From Brachycybe producta (lineage: Eukaryota; Arthropoda; Diplopoda; Playtdesmida; Andrognathidae), in NCBI GenBank assembly GCA_036925085.1, contig JAUPFP010000026.1, positions 2,636,058 to 2,700,057 on the forward strand: a DNA stretch of 64,000 nt. The letters run 5' to 3'. Positions 19,294 to 30,216 of the stretch are shown here, piece after piece. The position numbers were made by a program, and so were the translations under genes. The notes under the pieces are model-generated. The model was given only the letters and a program-made list of their open reading frames with translations, was not told the DNA's origin and did no database searches. The first letter of the stretch is position 1, and the number at the start of each line of letters is the position of its first letter.

Positions 19294-22200
19294 ATGTGGA
19301 AAGTGCAACTTTTATTTATTACATTATGTGTCGTTGTTTTACTCGGAGGAACTATTAATGTTGTCCAGTGTTTACCACCCGGTTGTTCTCCCCTTTCTGA
19401 TTCCGATCGGAATGTTAAATGTGTCGGATCAATTCCTAATTTCAATGAGTATCGAAACGAATCATTTCTGATGATAGAAGATCTCACCATTTTAGATTGT
19501 AAATATTCTTGCATCAAAAATGACAGTTTTATCGGATTAACCGAAGTAACGATTATTGATATAACGTGTCAATTTGACGGATTTAACAGTTCGAAACTTT
19601 TAGTTGAAAGAAATTCTTTCAATTCACCAAATTTTTTAAGTGTACTTAAAATTAATAACGGTGGTTTCACTTCTGTTTCACCGTTTGCTTTTTGCAATAT
19701 TTCTCAAATGTCTCTTCTCGACCTGAAACAAAACAATATCAGTAGCTTAACTGATATTGGATTGGCTCAAAACTGCAAGGAACAAAAACAGTACTGCCGA
19801 AATGTATTGTCTGAAATAAATCTTTCGTACAATTCTATAAGTATCATTCCTAATGACACTTGGTTATGTCACATGCCGAGACTGTTATATTTAGATTTGG
19901 CTTACAACAACATTGATGATATTCATCGAGGTGCTTTTTCTAATCTCAAAATTATCGATCTCGATTTGAGCCACAATCGTTTAAGTTCGATTTCGCCTGA
20001 TGTGCTTTGTGTATTATATAATTTAGAATCTTTGGATTTGTCTGGAAATGATTTGAAACGTTTCTTAAAGGAGGAAACAGCAACATCCAATCAAAGTTTA
20101 TTTCGCTGTTTTTCAAAGCTTGAAGTACTCATTTTGTCTGATAATAGAATAGAATTTCTGGATGATGATGATGATAGTTTTGCAAACTTGACTCAACTTG
20201 CCAAGTTACGTTTGGATGGCAATCGAATAAAATCCTTTGAAGGTTCTGTCTTTTCAGGATTAATTAATCTAATGAATTTAGATCTGTCTCGAAACGAAAT
20301 TTTCATCATCCATGACGATATGTTCAAATATTTGCCAAATGTCTTAGAAATCAGATTGGACTGCAATCAAATAACTGCGTTGACAAATAAATCGGAAATT
20401 TCTAAAAATGTTGTAGTGGCTTTTAAAATCCTTAAGTCCATGGAATCATTGAATTTGTCTTACAATCAAATAACACTGTTTAGCATTAGATGGTTACCTC
20501 GATCTTTGAGGTATTTGTACATAAGCAATAATTATATTCAGAAACTTGAGAACTTTGGATTTATTCCACTTACATGGTATTTTTTACTGAAACACATAGA
20601 TTTGTCATACAATAACTTGACATTGCTATTTCATTCTAATATGATTTCCGAACAAATCGAAGAGCTTCACTTAAACAACAATCAAATTAATTTAATTCCG
20701 TATCAACTTCTGTTTCTGCCTTCCTTAAAACGATTGTATTTACATAATAATAACATAAGCAATATAACAAGAGAGAATTTTCAGAAAAACATGACCTTAC
20801 CAAATGCCAGAGAGGTAACACTAGCTGACAATCCGTGGCATTGTGACTGTCATATCAGATGGTTTCTAGATGTCATCATCCTTAATGCCAAACCCGATTT
20901 TAGAGATGCTTCGAGACTTACTTGCACTCAAGAATTACGTCAAAATATTCACTCTAATTCTCCTGTTAACATGCTAGAAGAAGCAGATAGACCAGAAGGA
21001 TTTTTATGCCATTATAACTCTTCTCTTTGTCCATTTCGTTGTACTTGCTATCATAGTAAAATCTCGAGTTTGGTTAGTGTTAGTTGTACGTCAAAGGCGT
21101 TATTGGAAGCTCCTTCTGAGTATCCGAAAAATACTAAATATCTTCACCTCGATTACAATAATATTAGAATAATTCGATTACAGAATCTTGAAGAAGGTTT
21201 AGATTCTTTGGTGGAACTGAATTTGCAGGGAAATGGTTTAGAAGAAATCGAAAAAGGAACATTTGACAAAGTGACAAAACTGGTGACTTTACAACTGTCG
21301 GATAATTCACTGACAATGTTACATCCCAATTTATTCGAACCTCTAGCAATGCTTCAAACATTGGATCTGTCACGAAACCGAATATCGAGTTTGTCAGAAT
21401 CCATTTTTGATGGATTAAAACAATTAAAAACGTTACATTTGCATAACAATATGTTGGTAAAATTCAAAGTGTGGACATTGTCACAAAGTCTACCATCTTT
21501 GTCTAAACTCAGTTTGCATCAAAATCCATGGAGTTGTGATTGTGATTATGCGATGCAATTTGCTGAATGGTTATTGAATGTTAATTATCTTTTTGATGTT
21601 GTTGATATTGACTGTATTACTGATGAGAAATATTCTCAAAGAATTTCTCTTCTCGCTTTTAATGCTTCTCATTGTTATAATTCGACAATCACCATGAATG
21701 TTATGAAAGAAAAATATGTCACCATTTTAGTTTGTTCTCTTGTTATGCTTTCTGTTATTGTAATTGTGTCGGTTGTGATTTTTATTTATCGTCGCGAAAT
21801 GCAAGTTTTGATTTATTCACGTTACGGCGTAAGGATGTTTTACAAGAACAATGACAAGGACGACGAAGGAAAAATCTACGATGTCTTCGTCTCGTACACG
21901 AGTCTGGATGAAGAATTTCTTGTCCACGAACTTCTTCCGGGTTTGGAGGACATCGAGAACCCATATCGACTGTGTCTCTACCATCGGGATTTTATGCCGG
22001 GTTCCTACATTCAAGACAGCATCTTGGAAGCAGTTTCCAAAAGCCGAAGAACTATTCTACTTTTAACGGAAAACTTTGTCAAAAGTGAATGGTGTCGTTT
22101 CGAATTTAAGGCAGCACACATGCAAATGCTTAAAGATAAACGAAGTCGTGTTATAATCATTCTTATTGGTGAAATTCCTAAAGAAGTAGATGCCGAAATG

Positions 22201-22338
22201 AAGCTTTACCTTAAGACAAACGTTTACCTCTTATGGGGAGAAAAATTATTCTGGCAAAAACTTTACTTTGTTCTTCCCGAGAAAAACGTTGTTATACATG
22301 AAGAAAACATAGGATTGGTTCGAGAACATGCTATGTAA
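19294..22338 (+). CDS. Toll-like receptor B (mccTLR type)
   Basis: Single-exon ORF of 1014 aa, a paralogue of TLR-A in the same orientation 6 kb downstream. The signal peptide is about residues 1-26 (LLFITLCVVVLLGG). LRRs run from about 70 to 510, LRRCT1 starts at NPWHCDCHIRWFLD (513), LRRNT at CPFRCTCYHS (579), LRRs 615-740, and LRRCT2 at NPWSCDCDYAMQFAEWL (744). The transmembrane helix is 808-831. The TIR domain spans 860-997 with YDVFVSY, RDFMPGS and FW. It is 105 residues shorter than TLR-A because several LRRs corresponding to about 240-345 of TLR-A are absent. An Asp run (DDDDDS, 290) is a GAT microsatellite within an LRR. The start was chosen as the first Met before the hydrophobic stretch; its context aligns with TLR-A. 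ATTAAA three bases after the stop is a possible but very early poly(A) signal. Ligand unknown. Confidence 0.95.
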   Translation: MWKVQLLFITLCVVVLLGGTINVVQCLPPGCSPLSDSDRNVKCVGSIPNFNEYRNESFLMIEDLTILDCKYSCIKNDSFIGLTEVTIIDITCQFDGFNSSKLLVERNSFNSPNFLSVLKINNGGFTSVSPFAFCNISQMSLLDLKQNNISSLTDIGLAQNCKEQKQYCRNVLSEINLSYNSISIIPNDTWLCHMPRLLYLDLAYNNIDDIHRGAFSNLKIIDLDLSHNRLSSISPDVLCVLYNLESLDLSGNDLKRFLKEETATSNQSLFRCFSKLEVLILSDNRIEFLDDDDDSFANLTQLAKLRLDGNRIKSFEGSVFSGLINLMNLDLSRNEIFIIHDDMFKYLPNVLEIRLDCNQITALTNKSEISKNVVVAFKILKSMESLNLSYNQITLFSIRWLPRSLRYLYISNNYIQKLENFGFIPLTWYFLLKHIDLSYNNLTLLFHSNMISEQIEELHLNNNQINLIPYQLLFLPSLKRLYLHNNNISNITRENFQKNMTLPNAREVTLADNPWHCDCHIRWFLDVIILNAKPDFRDASRLTCTQELRQNIHSNSPVNMLEEADRPEGFLCHYNSSLCPFRCTCYHSKISSLVSVSCTSKALLEAPSEYPKNTKYLHLDYNNIRIIRLQNLEEGLDSLVELNLQGNGLEEIEKGTFDKVTKLVTLQLSDNSLTMLHPNLFEPLAMLQTLDLSRNRISSLSESIFDGLKQLKTLHLHNNMLVKFKVWTLSQSLPSLSKLSLHQNPWSCDCDYAMQFAEWLLNVNYLFDVVDIDCITDEKYSQRISLLAFNASHCYNSTITMNVMKEKYVTILVCSLVMLSVIVIVSVVIFIYRREMQVLIYSRYGVRMFYKNNDKDDEGKIYDVFVSYTSLDEEFLVHELLPGLEDIENPYRLCLYHRDFMPGSYIQDSILEAVSKSRRTILLLTENFVKSEWCRFEFKAAHMQMLKDKRSRVIIILIGEIPKEVDAEMKLYLKTNVYLLWGEKLFWQKLYFVLPEKNVVIHEENIGLVREHAM

Positions 22339-22354
22339 TTAAAATATTATACAT

Positions 22355-23630
22355 TATACCTTAAGAGGTTACATCGCAAAATTACTTCGAAAAATCTCCA
22401 CAATGAGCGCAAGCACCGTTTTTCTAATTGAGCCCATAGTCTCGATGTTAAAGAAAAAAATGTTAATTTTTAAAATACACAGTCAGTGGCGGCAGTATGT
22501 TTATTTTTCATATTTAAAGTTGTCCAATATTAAGTTTTCAAAGTGCAGTGTGCACCTTTAATATATGCTGAGGGCAGTTTCGTAGCTAAGCTTGGTTGCA
22601 TCCCCCCCCCGCCACATAAAACTTTGCGCCCCCTTACCTTCCTCTCCACATAGCCCTCATCCTGGGTGAGGGTACTATTTTGATGAACGGCGGAAGAGGT
22701 CTGAACAACAGTAGGAACAGTCGGAAGGTTAGGAAAGGTTAAGAAATGAAGCTTGTTGCACGGGGTCTGGGGGCGCAGCCCCCCATTTTTTAAAGAATTG
22801 TTAAAACAAATTTGTCCATTGTTCCGACCGTTCTTCCCGTTAATCAAATTAGGGAATAGTCAAACAATTGACTAATTTGATTTAATAAAATAATTCACTA
22901 ATCTGATTTAATAATTCTTTAAAAACGAGAGGCTGCGCCCCCAACCACCCTGCAACAAGCTTAATTTAACTAAACCTAACCTTCCGACTGTTCCTACTAT
23001 TTTTTTTTACTATCCCTACCGTTGTTCGGCCATGCCCATTGATCTCTATGAAGATTTACTGGTGCAAGTATGTAGTGTTTAAAAGTAAATATTAAATGAA
23101 AGTCGATTTATTCTCGAAATTAACTGAATAACTCAAGCGAGCGATTCGGAATCATTCGCTTAATTTATTCAATTATTTTTGAAAATACATAACAAAAAAT
23201 CAGCACGTGCGCCAATGTGTTGGCTTCACTGTGATTTGTGTTTTTTTAAAATTATTTTTAGGTATTTTTACGAGCATTTTAATGGATGTTTTTTTCTTAT
23301 TTGGGCGTACTCAATATGAGTTTAATCTATGAGTTAGAAATTCGCGATTTTGAAATAGTTTTTTTTTTAAATAGAACCACACTTCCCAATTTTTTGTCAT
23401 TCCATCACTCGATCAGCATATATTAAAGGTGCGCATTGCACTTTGAAAACTTGGACAACTTTAAATATGAAAAAATAAACATATTGCCGCCACTGACTGT
23501 GTATTTTAAAAATTAACATTTTTTCTTTAACATTGGGTCTATGCATGGAACAATAGAAAAACGATGCTAGCGCGCTCTTTGCGGAGATTTTTCAAAGTAA
23601 TTTTGCTATGCAGCCTCTTAATATGTTCAT
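22355..23630. mobile_element. Family F element with long inverted ends
   Basis: The left arm 22355-22575 (CTTAAGAGGTTACATCGCAA, then GATGTTAAAGAAAAAAATG, then TTCAAAGTGCAGTGTGCACC) is the inverse of the right arm 23425-23630 (AAGGTGCGCATTGCACTTTG to GCAGCCTCTTAATATG), each about 200 bp. Between them (22577-23190) is a degraded copy of the CAG-type hAT family of 18274-18977, in which the GGGGGCGCAGCCCCCC motif and hairpin are recognisable. It begins 17 bp after the TLR-B stop codon. Non-coding. Confidence 0.7.
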
Positions 23631-24505
23631 CATGTATTAAGGTAAATTCATGACGTTTTCAATTGCTGATTGGTTGCTAGAGCCATTTGAGCAATTTTGA
23701 AACCGCAAAATTGACCCGCGCGTTCATTCCTGACACTACAAAGTGTCTGGGCTCTTAAATGAATTATAATCACAAGTGTTTTCTGAATCTATTTTTGTGT
23801 ATTTGTCTATTTTTTGTAGCGCATAGTCATGTACCACTTATATTGTAGAATGTCTATTGCTGTGTTATTTTCTTATTAATAAATCATTTTTATGCAAAGT
23901 TATTCATAATATATATTTTTTTTTAATTTGATATTATTTGTATCATAGACATCATATTTGCTAAAAGTAATGAATTACTGTAATTAAATTACTTTTTTTT
24001 TTTCAGTAATTAGCAGTTCACCACATTACTTTTTGAAACATTTAATTTGTAATTTTGTAATTTATTTATTTTTAAAAAAAATCTAATTATAATTACTTTC
24101 TAATCACTTTTTTAATGCCTGCTGGGTTAATTATTATTTGACTGATCAGAGATTTGTTTTGGGCTCGTCTGAAGTTACTAAACTTTCCCTGCTTCTCACC
24201 AGCCTAGCCCAGGTAATGTTTAACAAAAAGACTCATCTTTTTGACTGAATGTCTTACTATCCTTGTGGCATTCTACTTTTTTAGCTTCAGAAATTCATTA
24301 CACATTGTTGGGTGCGGTGCATATGTGTTATCAACTTATCAGCAAAATCTGCAAGACAAAATTGTCTTCATATTCTTGGTTTTTGACCCATATTTTCGAA
24401 TTTTAAAAATTCTTGAATCCTTGTGCTTTTTCAAGCTTTTTGAAACTTCTGTGGCCAGTTGAGTGCTCCTGAGGTATTTTTAGAGCATTTAAATATTTTT
24501 CGGCT
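23631..24505. other. Intergenic, nothing recognised
   Basis: AT-rich, with T-runs and a degenerate GTAATTAAATTACTTTTT palindromic patch (23965-24110). The one ORF here (24241-24462) has no recognisable domain and lies in a low-complexity context. Confidence 0.5.
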
Positions 24506-24507
24506 AA

Positions 24508-24896
24508 GGCAAATGGTTTTAAGGCAAAATGTCCTTTTAGGACAAATGTTTTTAAGGCACAATGTCCCTTTAGGACAAATGGTTCTAGGGCAAATGTCCT
24601 TTTAGGGCAAATGTCGCTTTAGGGCAAATGGTTTTAAGGCAAATGTCCCTTTAGGACAAATGGTTCTAGGGCAAATGTTGCTTTAGGGCAAATGGTTTTA
24701 AGGCAAATGTCCCTTTAGGACAAATGGTTCTAGGGCAAATGTCCTTTTAGGGCAAATGTCGCTTTAGGGCAAATGGTTTTAAGGCAGATGTCCTTTTAGG
24801 GCAACTGTTGCTTTAGGGCAAATGGTTTTAAGGCAAATGGTTTTAGGGCAAATATTCTTTTAGGGCAAATGTCCATAGTGCACATATCTATATCCC
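24508..24896. mobile_element. Family A right arm, expanded array
   Basis: About 20 units of TTTTAGGGCAAATG with GTCCCTTTAGGACAAATGGT variants, including a higher-order block of about 105 bp repeated three times. It ends CATATCTATATCCC, the family terminus. The core and left arm are not present. Confidence 0.75.
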
Positions 24897-25719
24897 GGGT
24901 AGTATGCCCCCAGTGGCATTGCAAGGGGGGCGGACCGCCCGGGTGGATTCGAGAAAGTTTAGGATTCGTCCCACCTCTACTTTTTATAAATAAAATGAAA
25001 TATACTGCAGCTCATTATAAAATTATTTCATTACTTTCAGTATGTTTTTTTTATCGAGCAGAGAATTATATAAGATTTTTTTATAATCGAAACACAAAAT
25101 TAAACTTGACGTTATATTTGTTCCATGCATTTTTGCATTTTTGTTTTTATTTCACAAATCTCTTCTGTTTCACTCTCTACTAGTCTCTTGTCTGCTTTGA
25201 AATGCTACATGATCATAATTTGGAGAAAAAAAAGAAGTTGTTGTCTTGTTCATGGACTACGATGAATTTGAAAAGACATTATACCTGCTTGTTTATGGTC
25301 GTACTGATGAGTTGTAGTCAAGGAACATTAAACATAACTACCAATGTGCTGGTTCTGCGCTGTTAAGCAACACTGTATAACTCCATAGTGTTTCAGTGCC
25401 AAAAATATAATAACTATTATGAAGTTCCCATATTTTCCCCCCTCCCATGGCTGTCAGGATTTCTCCTGCATTATTAATAATAAATGTATTGTTTATTAAT
25501 TAATTGTATTTGAAAAATTGAAATACATGTACTTAGATTGAAAAAGGGAAATTTAAAGGTCGTAACAATAGACAATCTGGGGCCCATTTCACAAACGGTA
25601 ACACCCAGTGAGTCATGATCCTCCCGGAATGCTAGCCTGGAAGGGGGCGCGACTCATCCCTGTCCCTCCCCCTGTCTATATTTAAACTCAATCAGCGGAT
25701 TGATACCTTTAGGACCATG
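24897..25719. other. Intergenic with transposon end scraps
   Basis: 24910-24975 combines a CAGTGGCATTGCAAGGGGGG hAT-type end with GTTTAGGATTCGTCCCACCT, a terminus of the family at 46529-48406. The rest has no gene or repeat that I recognise. Confidence 0.4.
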
Positions 25720-26225
25720 GTCACTTGGACTTGGTTACACCTCGTAGGTGTACACAGGTCCAAGGTATAAAAGGACCATGTTCCTCTTTGTTTTTCGTCC
25801 ACTCTTTCGCTCAACGTGGACGCACCATTAATTACGAATATTCATTCTTGTATCTCTTGATGTTTCTGGACAAGGATGAATAAAAAGTGTTTATAATGAG
25901 AAACTGCATTGTCTTTATGTTTGGAAAGTGGAAACTAACCCTTCTCTGAACAGGCCGGAGACACCATAGGGCAAGAAGACATACGGATCCCTTACGGAGC
26001 GCGTCTTTAGATAGAAGAAGAAAGAAGAGCACACCGGCGATCAGAAGTGGATGGTAACCATCCTTCTGAGAGAATTCACCCCTACTCAGGAGGACGACTA
26101 CAATCCATTACCATCCGCCTACTTTGCTAACTCCAATCTTTCTCGTCTCTTCCCTTGATCGTGTGGTAGCCCCACACGATCAAGGGAAGAGACGAGCTAC
26201 TGATGGAAAGGTCAACATCGCCGGT
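25720..26225 (+). mobile_element. LTR-like dispersed repeat, copy 1
   Basis: Homologous over about 500 bp to 61365-61905. Shared features in order: ATGGTCACTTGGACTTGGTT, the imperfect palindrome ACACCTCGTAGGTGTACACA, a TATA box TATAAAAGGACCATG (25767), GGATGAATAAAA with a poly(A)-type AATAAA (25879) and GTGTTTATAAT. TATA box followed about 110 bp later by AATAAA is the layout of an LTR (U3-R-U5), and matches the LTRs at 50471 and 56532 in plan though not in sequence. Solo LTR or promoter fragment; ends unresolved. Confidence 0.55.
26142..26196. repeat. Perfect 25-bp hairpin
   Basis: The arm CTCGTCTCTTCCCTTGATCG then TGTGG (26142-26166) is repeated as an exact inverse at 26172-26196 around a 5-nt loop. 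The homologous site near 61830-61870 has a shorter imperfect version (CGTGTGGTCACCACGCG). It could be a terminator-like or packaging structure of the LTR-like element, or a local inverted duplication. Confidence 0.85.
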
Positions 26226-26229
26226 ATGC

Positions 26230-26815
26230 TCATAGTATAACAAATAAATTTTTTACAAGTTTGTAAAATATCTACTTATTAGCATTTGACAAAAGTACAA
26301 GTGTACACTTGTATTTAAAAGTGAATTTTTACATGTATACAAATGAATTACTTGTAAACCACAAGAGAGCAACAAGTGTAGTGGACAAACTTGTTAGTGA
26401 CACTTGTTACCAACCAAAGATTTTCTACCTAACTCAAAAGGAAGTTAGAATGTTTTGCAAGTGTTTTAGAATGTCCTTACTATCTCGTATTTCTTTTAAA
26501 ATAAATGGAACACTTTTAGACGTTTTTGTGCACTATGGAATTTACAAAGAAAGGAGAAAAAATGTATCTAATGAATACTGACACACCACTTGTTACAAAC
26601 AAGTCAAATTTCACTTGTTGCCAACAACTTGTTACCTACACTTGTAAGCTACAATTGTTACTCACAAGACTTCACAAGTTTTCTGTACAAATAGTTGTGA
26701 AACACCTGTAACCAACAAGTTGTGATTACAAGGACTTGTCACCTACAATTGTTATGGACAAGACTTGTAGGTTACAAGTTTTTGTAATCACAACTTGTTG
26801 GTTACGGGCCACTGG
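26230..26815. repeat. Fold-back region of AACAAGT/ACTTGTT motifs
   Basis: Dozens of interspersed ACTTGTTAC, GTAACAAGT, CACAAGT and ACTTGTA motifs in both orientations. The outer right part has inverted TAACCAACAAGTTGTGATTA (26708) and TAATCACAACTTGTTGGTTA (26786). The left part has AAGTACAAGTGTACACTTGT. This is probably a degenerate palindromic MITE with internally amplified short motifs. The 90-codon ORF here is built from these motifs and is unlikely to be real. Confidence 0.55.
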
Positions 26816-28270
26816 TTTCCAACGTGCATTAGCAAATTCGAACAGCAAATTATGGCACAGATCTGCGCAAATACTCGAAACTTCATTTTAAATACGATCA
26901 AGTTACTGAAAATGTTATGAAACCGATTGTCTGTTTTAGTTGTCCATGAAGAATTTAGCATATTTCTAAAAAAAAAAAAATAAGCACGGATGTGAACACA
27001 CTAAACAAACGAAAAGCTACAATCTGAAGCATGTTTTGTAGCGTAAGAGAGTAGCGACAGATAGTCAACCTTCTAAGGGGTAGTACACAACCAGGATTCT
27101 TCATTGCGATGCAATGTTGCAGGTCTGAATCGCATCAGTTGCGATTCAGACCCGCAACAATGTTGAAATGTTTCAGGAGTGAATCGCGTCAGCTCAGATT
27201 CATGTTTCTTGATTTCTATGGAAATGGGATACTTTGATACATTGTTGCAAAACATTTCATAGTGTGGACCGCTTTTTGAAACATGAACAAAGATTCAAAA
27301 GAGCTCAGTTTGCTATTAATTATTAAAGACTAGGCTTTTAAAATACTTTGTTAAACTACTTGAGAGGACCTGCTGTGTAAATTCACTGTACTAAATTGTG
27401 TTTTGGAGATTTCAAACTCCTGCCCCTATCTCCTAATTTCAGGGTGGACTGAATGTGTTCTCGGCTGAGAAAAGCTTATGTGTGCCCAGTGCCGACCACC
27501 ACCGCTTCTGTTTTATTCGCCCCTCTTGATCAATGACAGTGTAAGCACATATTGGAAAAGACCACTTCCGCAGGTGATAATAACATGGTGAATGCCAGAA
27601 GGATGGAGAAAAACTTGAGTATAGGTGTGGACACGGAAGAATGTTGCGGGTCTGAATCGAGTCAGTTGCGATTCTGCCCTGCATGGGATGGTTAATGGAG
27701 GTTAGTAAGGACGTTCTTTTATGACATAAAAAGCGGTGACGTTATGGCATCGGGTGTTGGCAAGCCCACGAGCCCAGTTCGGGGCCTCCGTGGTTTTTTA
27801 TAGGCGCCATCAGGGAGTAAACTTTTAGAGCAGTTATGATGCTTTTGCTCATGTACAATATTCAACTGCAATTACCAAAAGTTGCTGATTATAATCAAAA
27901 ATTAATTAATTGTATATTTTGCACATGCACAGTAGCGAGTGAGCATACCTTAGCCTACATTGACTTCATAGCAAGGACGTACTGGCCCGGGTGGCAAGGC
28001 GGCAAATGCCACTTGCGCAGGTCCTTTCAGGAATCAGGTACCGGTGCATCAAGCATTTACTTTTATACACTGTCAAGTGGTACATGTAATATGTGTTTAG
28101 ATACGTATTTCAAAAACTATGAAGCCTACATTTTTCTCATTTAAGCTAATTGTTAGCAGCACAATAAAATATACAATTCTAACTATACTGGTACTGTATT
28201 ACATGAAAATTAAAAAAAGTTATAGGCTAAAAAACCCAACAGGAGCCTAACAAAATTATGAAGGCGTCCT
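26816..28270. other. Intergenic with dispersed inverted motif
   Basis: 27110-27165 contains an inverted pair: GCAGGTCTGAATCGCATCAG and CTGATGCGATTCAGACC-type strings. A third copy lies at 27645-27675 (TGCGGGTCTGAATCGAGTCA). These look like ends of a small element spanning about 27080-27690. An hAT-like end GTACTGGCCCGGGTGGCAAG occurs at 27977. No convincing gene. Confidence 0.4.
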
Positions 28271-28320
28271 GATGTTCTTGAAACTGAGAGGTGTGGATGC
28301 CTCGCAGTTTCAAGAACATC
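28271..28320. repeat. Perfect 16-bp hairpin
   Basis: GATGTTCTTGAAACTG and CAGTTTCAAGAACATC are exact inverses separated by 18 nt. The downstream sequence to 28460 has further CCTCTCAAA and CTTCTCAAA motifs, suggesting a decayed repeat. Confidence 0.75.
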
Positions 28321-28459
28321 CCGACCTGACAAACCTCTCAAAACTAGAAGGCCGTTGGGAGCCTCTCAAAGCTTAAGAAATCACCTAAGCATATAGAAAT
28401 CGTGAAGCCCTCGGGGAACTTCTCAAAATTGGATGGACCTGGAGTCTCTTTCGTAACTG

Positions 28460-29149
28460 AGAAATGTAAATTTACTAGCGTTGTAAATTTAAAAAAAAAA
28501 CCGTGTGAAAAGAAAAACGCAAGAAAGAAAGAAAATTGATCAGTTTTAAGTACGTGTCCCCGAGATTACTGAATGATTCAGTTAGAAATGTACATTAAAA
28601 AGTGTTCGTTTTTTTTTATAAAATCATGTTTTATTTAGAAAAAAAAAAAGCTGGGGGAGAAAATGCAAAAAAAAAAGCGTTTCTTAAGGTATGTTGGTGG
28701 TGAATCCTGATTCCTGATTGGTTTCAGTTCTACGATAGGGAAAAATACTAAGTTTTACATTAGCAGTGGAATGCAAATTAATGAATTAAGAATAGAAATT
28801 ATGTCAGATTCGTGAATGAAGTTATTTTAATTACCTTCATTATATGATAGGAAATCTGAAAAACATTTTTTTTGTAAAATAAAAACTTTAAAAAAAAAAC
28901 ATAATATTAAAAAAACACGTTCATTTTCAACACTAGTAGGGTCGGGAAATGGAAAATAAGAAAAATAAAAAAAAACGTTTTTTTTTCTAAAAAAAACATC
29001 AAGAAAGAAAACACGTTTTTTTACAACACTAAAATTTATATTTACTAAAGTTTGAAAACTACTTCGATTTCATAAGTGTTTACATGTATGGTGCTGTATT
29101 GAAACAAAATGTTGCTCATTTTTTTTGGCTCGCTTTGCTCGCCACTAAA
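28460..29149. other. A/T homopolymer-rich intergenic
   Basis: Many poly-A and poly-T tracts of 7-10 nt with ACACGTTTTTTT-like strings. No ORF or transposon end recognised. Confidence 0.5.
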
Positions 29150-29325
29150 ACATGAAGTAATTTGCCTTGACCGCTTGCATTTTTTTTCATAAGGACCTTA
29201 ATGTTGTTTGAGTTGACCATGAGATAAAAACTGGTTCATTTAAATTTAAATAAATTCCGACGTGCTTAAACGTTTTTGTCCTTGTTTGTACGGCGTTATA
29301 CACAGACAGACAGACAAAGCTTACT
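29150..29325. mobile_element. Family B fragment, reverse orientation
   Basis: Inverse of 47880-48060: TTTGCCTTGACCGCTTGCAT, CATAAGGACCTTAATGTTGT, GTTGACCATGAG, AATTCCGACGTGCTTAAACG and CACAGACAGACAGACAAAGC. No terminal repeat on this piece. Confidence 0.65.
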
Positions 29326-29443
29326 CTATATAAAAATGGAAGGATGACGAAACGTTGATGCTGGATATTGTCGACTTCGAATTTTGTAACCAGTACGTGC
29401 CTGCTTCATAGTTTGAACCGGGCATTAACGTATTTTAATTAAT

Positions 29444-29681
29444 ACTAGTGGGGTAACCCGTCATAAATGACGGGAGCAAAATTCACAGGCAATTGTGCGC
29501 ATGCGCGTCGTTTTTTTTCCTTTTTTTACTCCTTTCATTTCAATTTCAGTCACCCCCTCCCACTTTTCTCTCTCCCCCTTCTACACTTTCCAACCTTTTC
29601 CCCTCACCCCCTCTCACTTTTCTCTCTCTCCCCTTCTACACTTTCCAACCTTTTCTCCTCACCCCCTCCCACTTTTCTCTT

Positions 29682-29736
<55 letters not shown>

Positions 29737-30014
29737 GCCAGGTCTGTGTGTGTCATAAAAAACCTTGAAGCACGTCGGAATTTCTATAAATTTAAATGAA
29801 TAAATGAACCACTTTTTTCTCAAGGTCAACTATATGACCATGATATTAAATAGGAGAGGGGGAAGGTTGGAAAGTGTAGAGGGGGAGAGAGAAACGTGGA
29901 GGGGGGAAACTGAAATTGAAATGAAAGGAGTAAAAAAAAGAAAAACGATGCGCATGCGCGCACAATTGCCTGTGAATTTTGCTCCCGTCATTTATGACGG
30001 GTTACCCCACTAGT
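29444..30014. mobile_element. Family B element, complete copy
   Basis: 571 bp with inverted ends of about 60 bp: ACTAGTGGGGTAACCCGTCA at left, continuing through AAATTCACAGGCAATTGTGC and GCATGCGC, mirrored exactly at 29945-30014. The ends are themselves palindromic (CCCGTCATAAATGACGGG). The interior has a pyrimidine-rich tract mirrored by a purine-rich tract (CACCCCCTCCCACTTTTCTC versus GGAGAGGGGGAAGGTTGGAA) and an (AT)n run at 29699-29733. The target duplication is not clear. Non-coding; three pyrimidine-tract ORFs are artefacts. Confidence 0.85.
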
Positions 30015-30216
30015 GCATTAGAATTTGACATGCAAGTTCACTTTTTGGTTTTTCCATTGGCTTACTAGTTTTAAAATTTATTTTTTACAAAAATAGCATA
30101 GTTAGAGTTTATACATTAGCTTCTGGCCCGTTTTATATTAATTTTTTAACAATGTGTTTTGTATTTTCTTAACAGGGGCACACTTACTTTTAGACATTCA
30201 TATTGTTACTCAAAAT

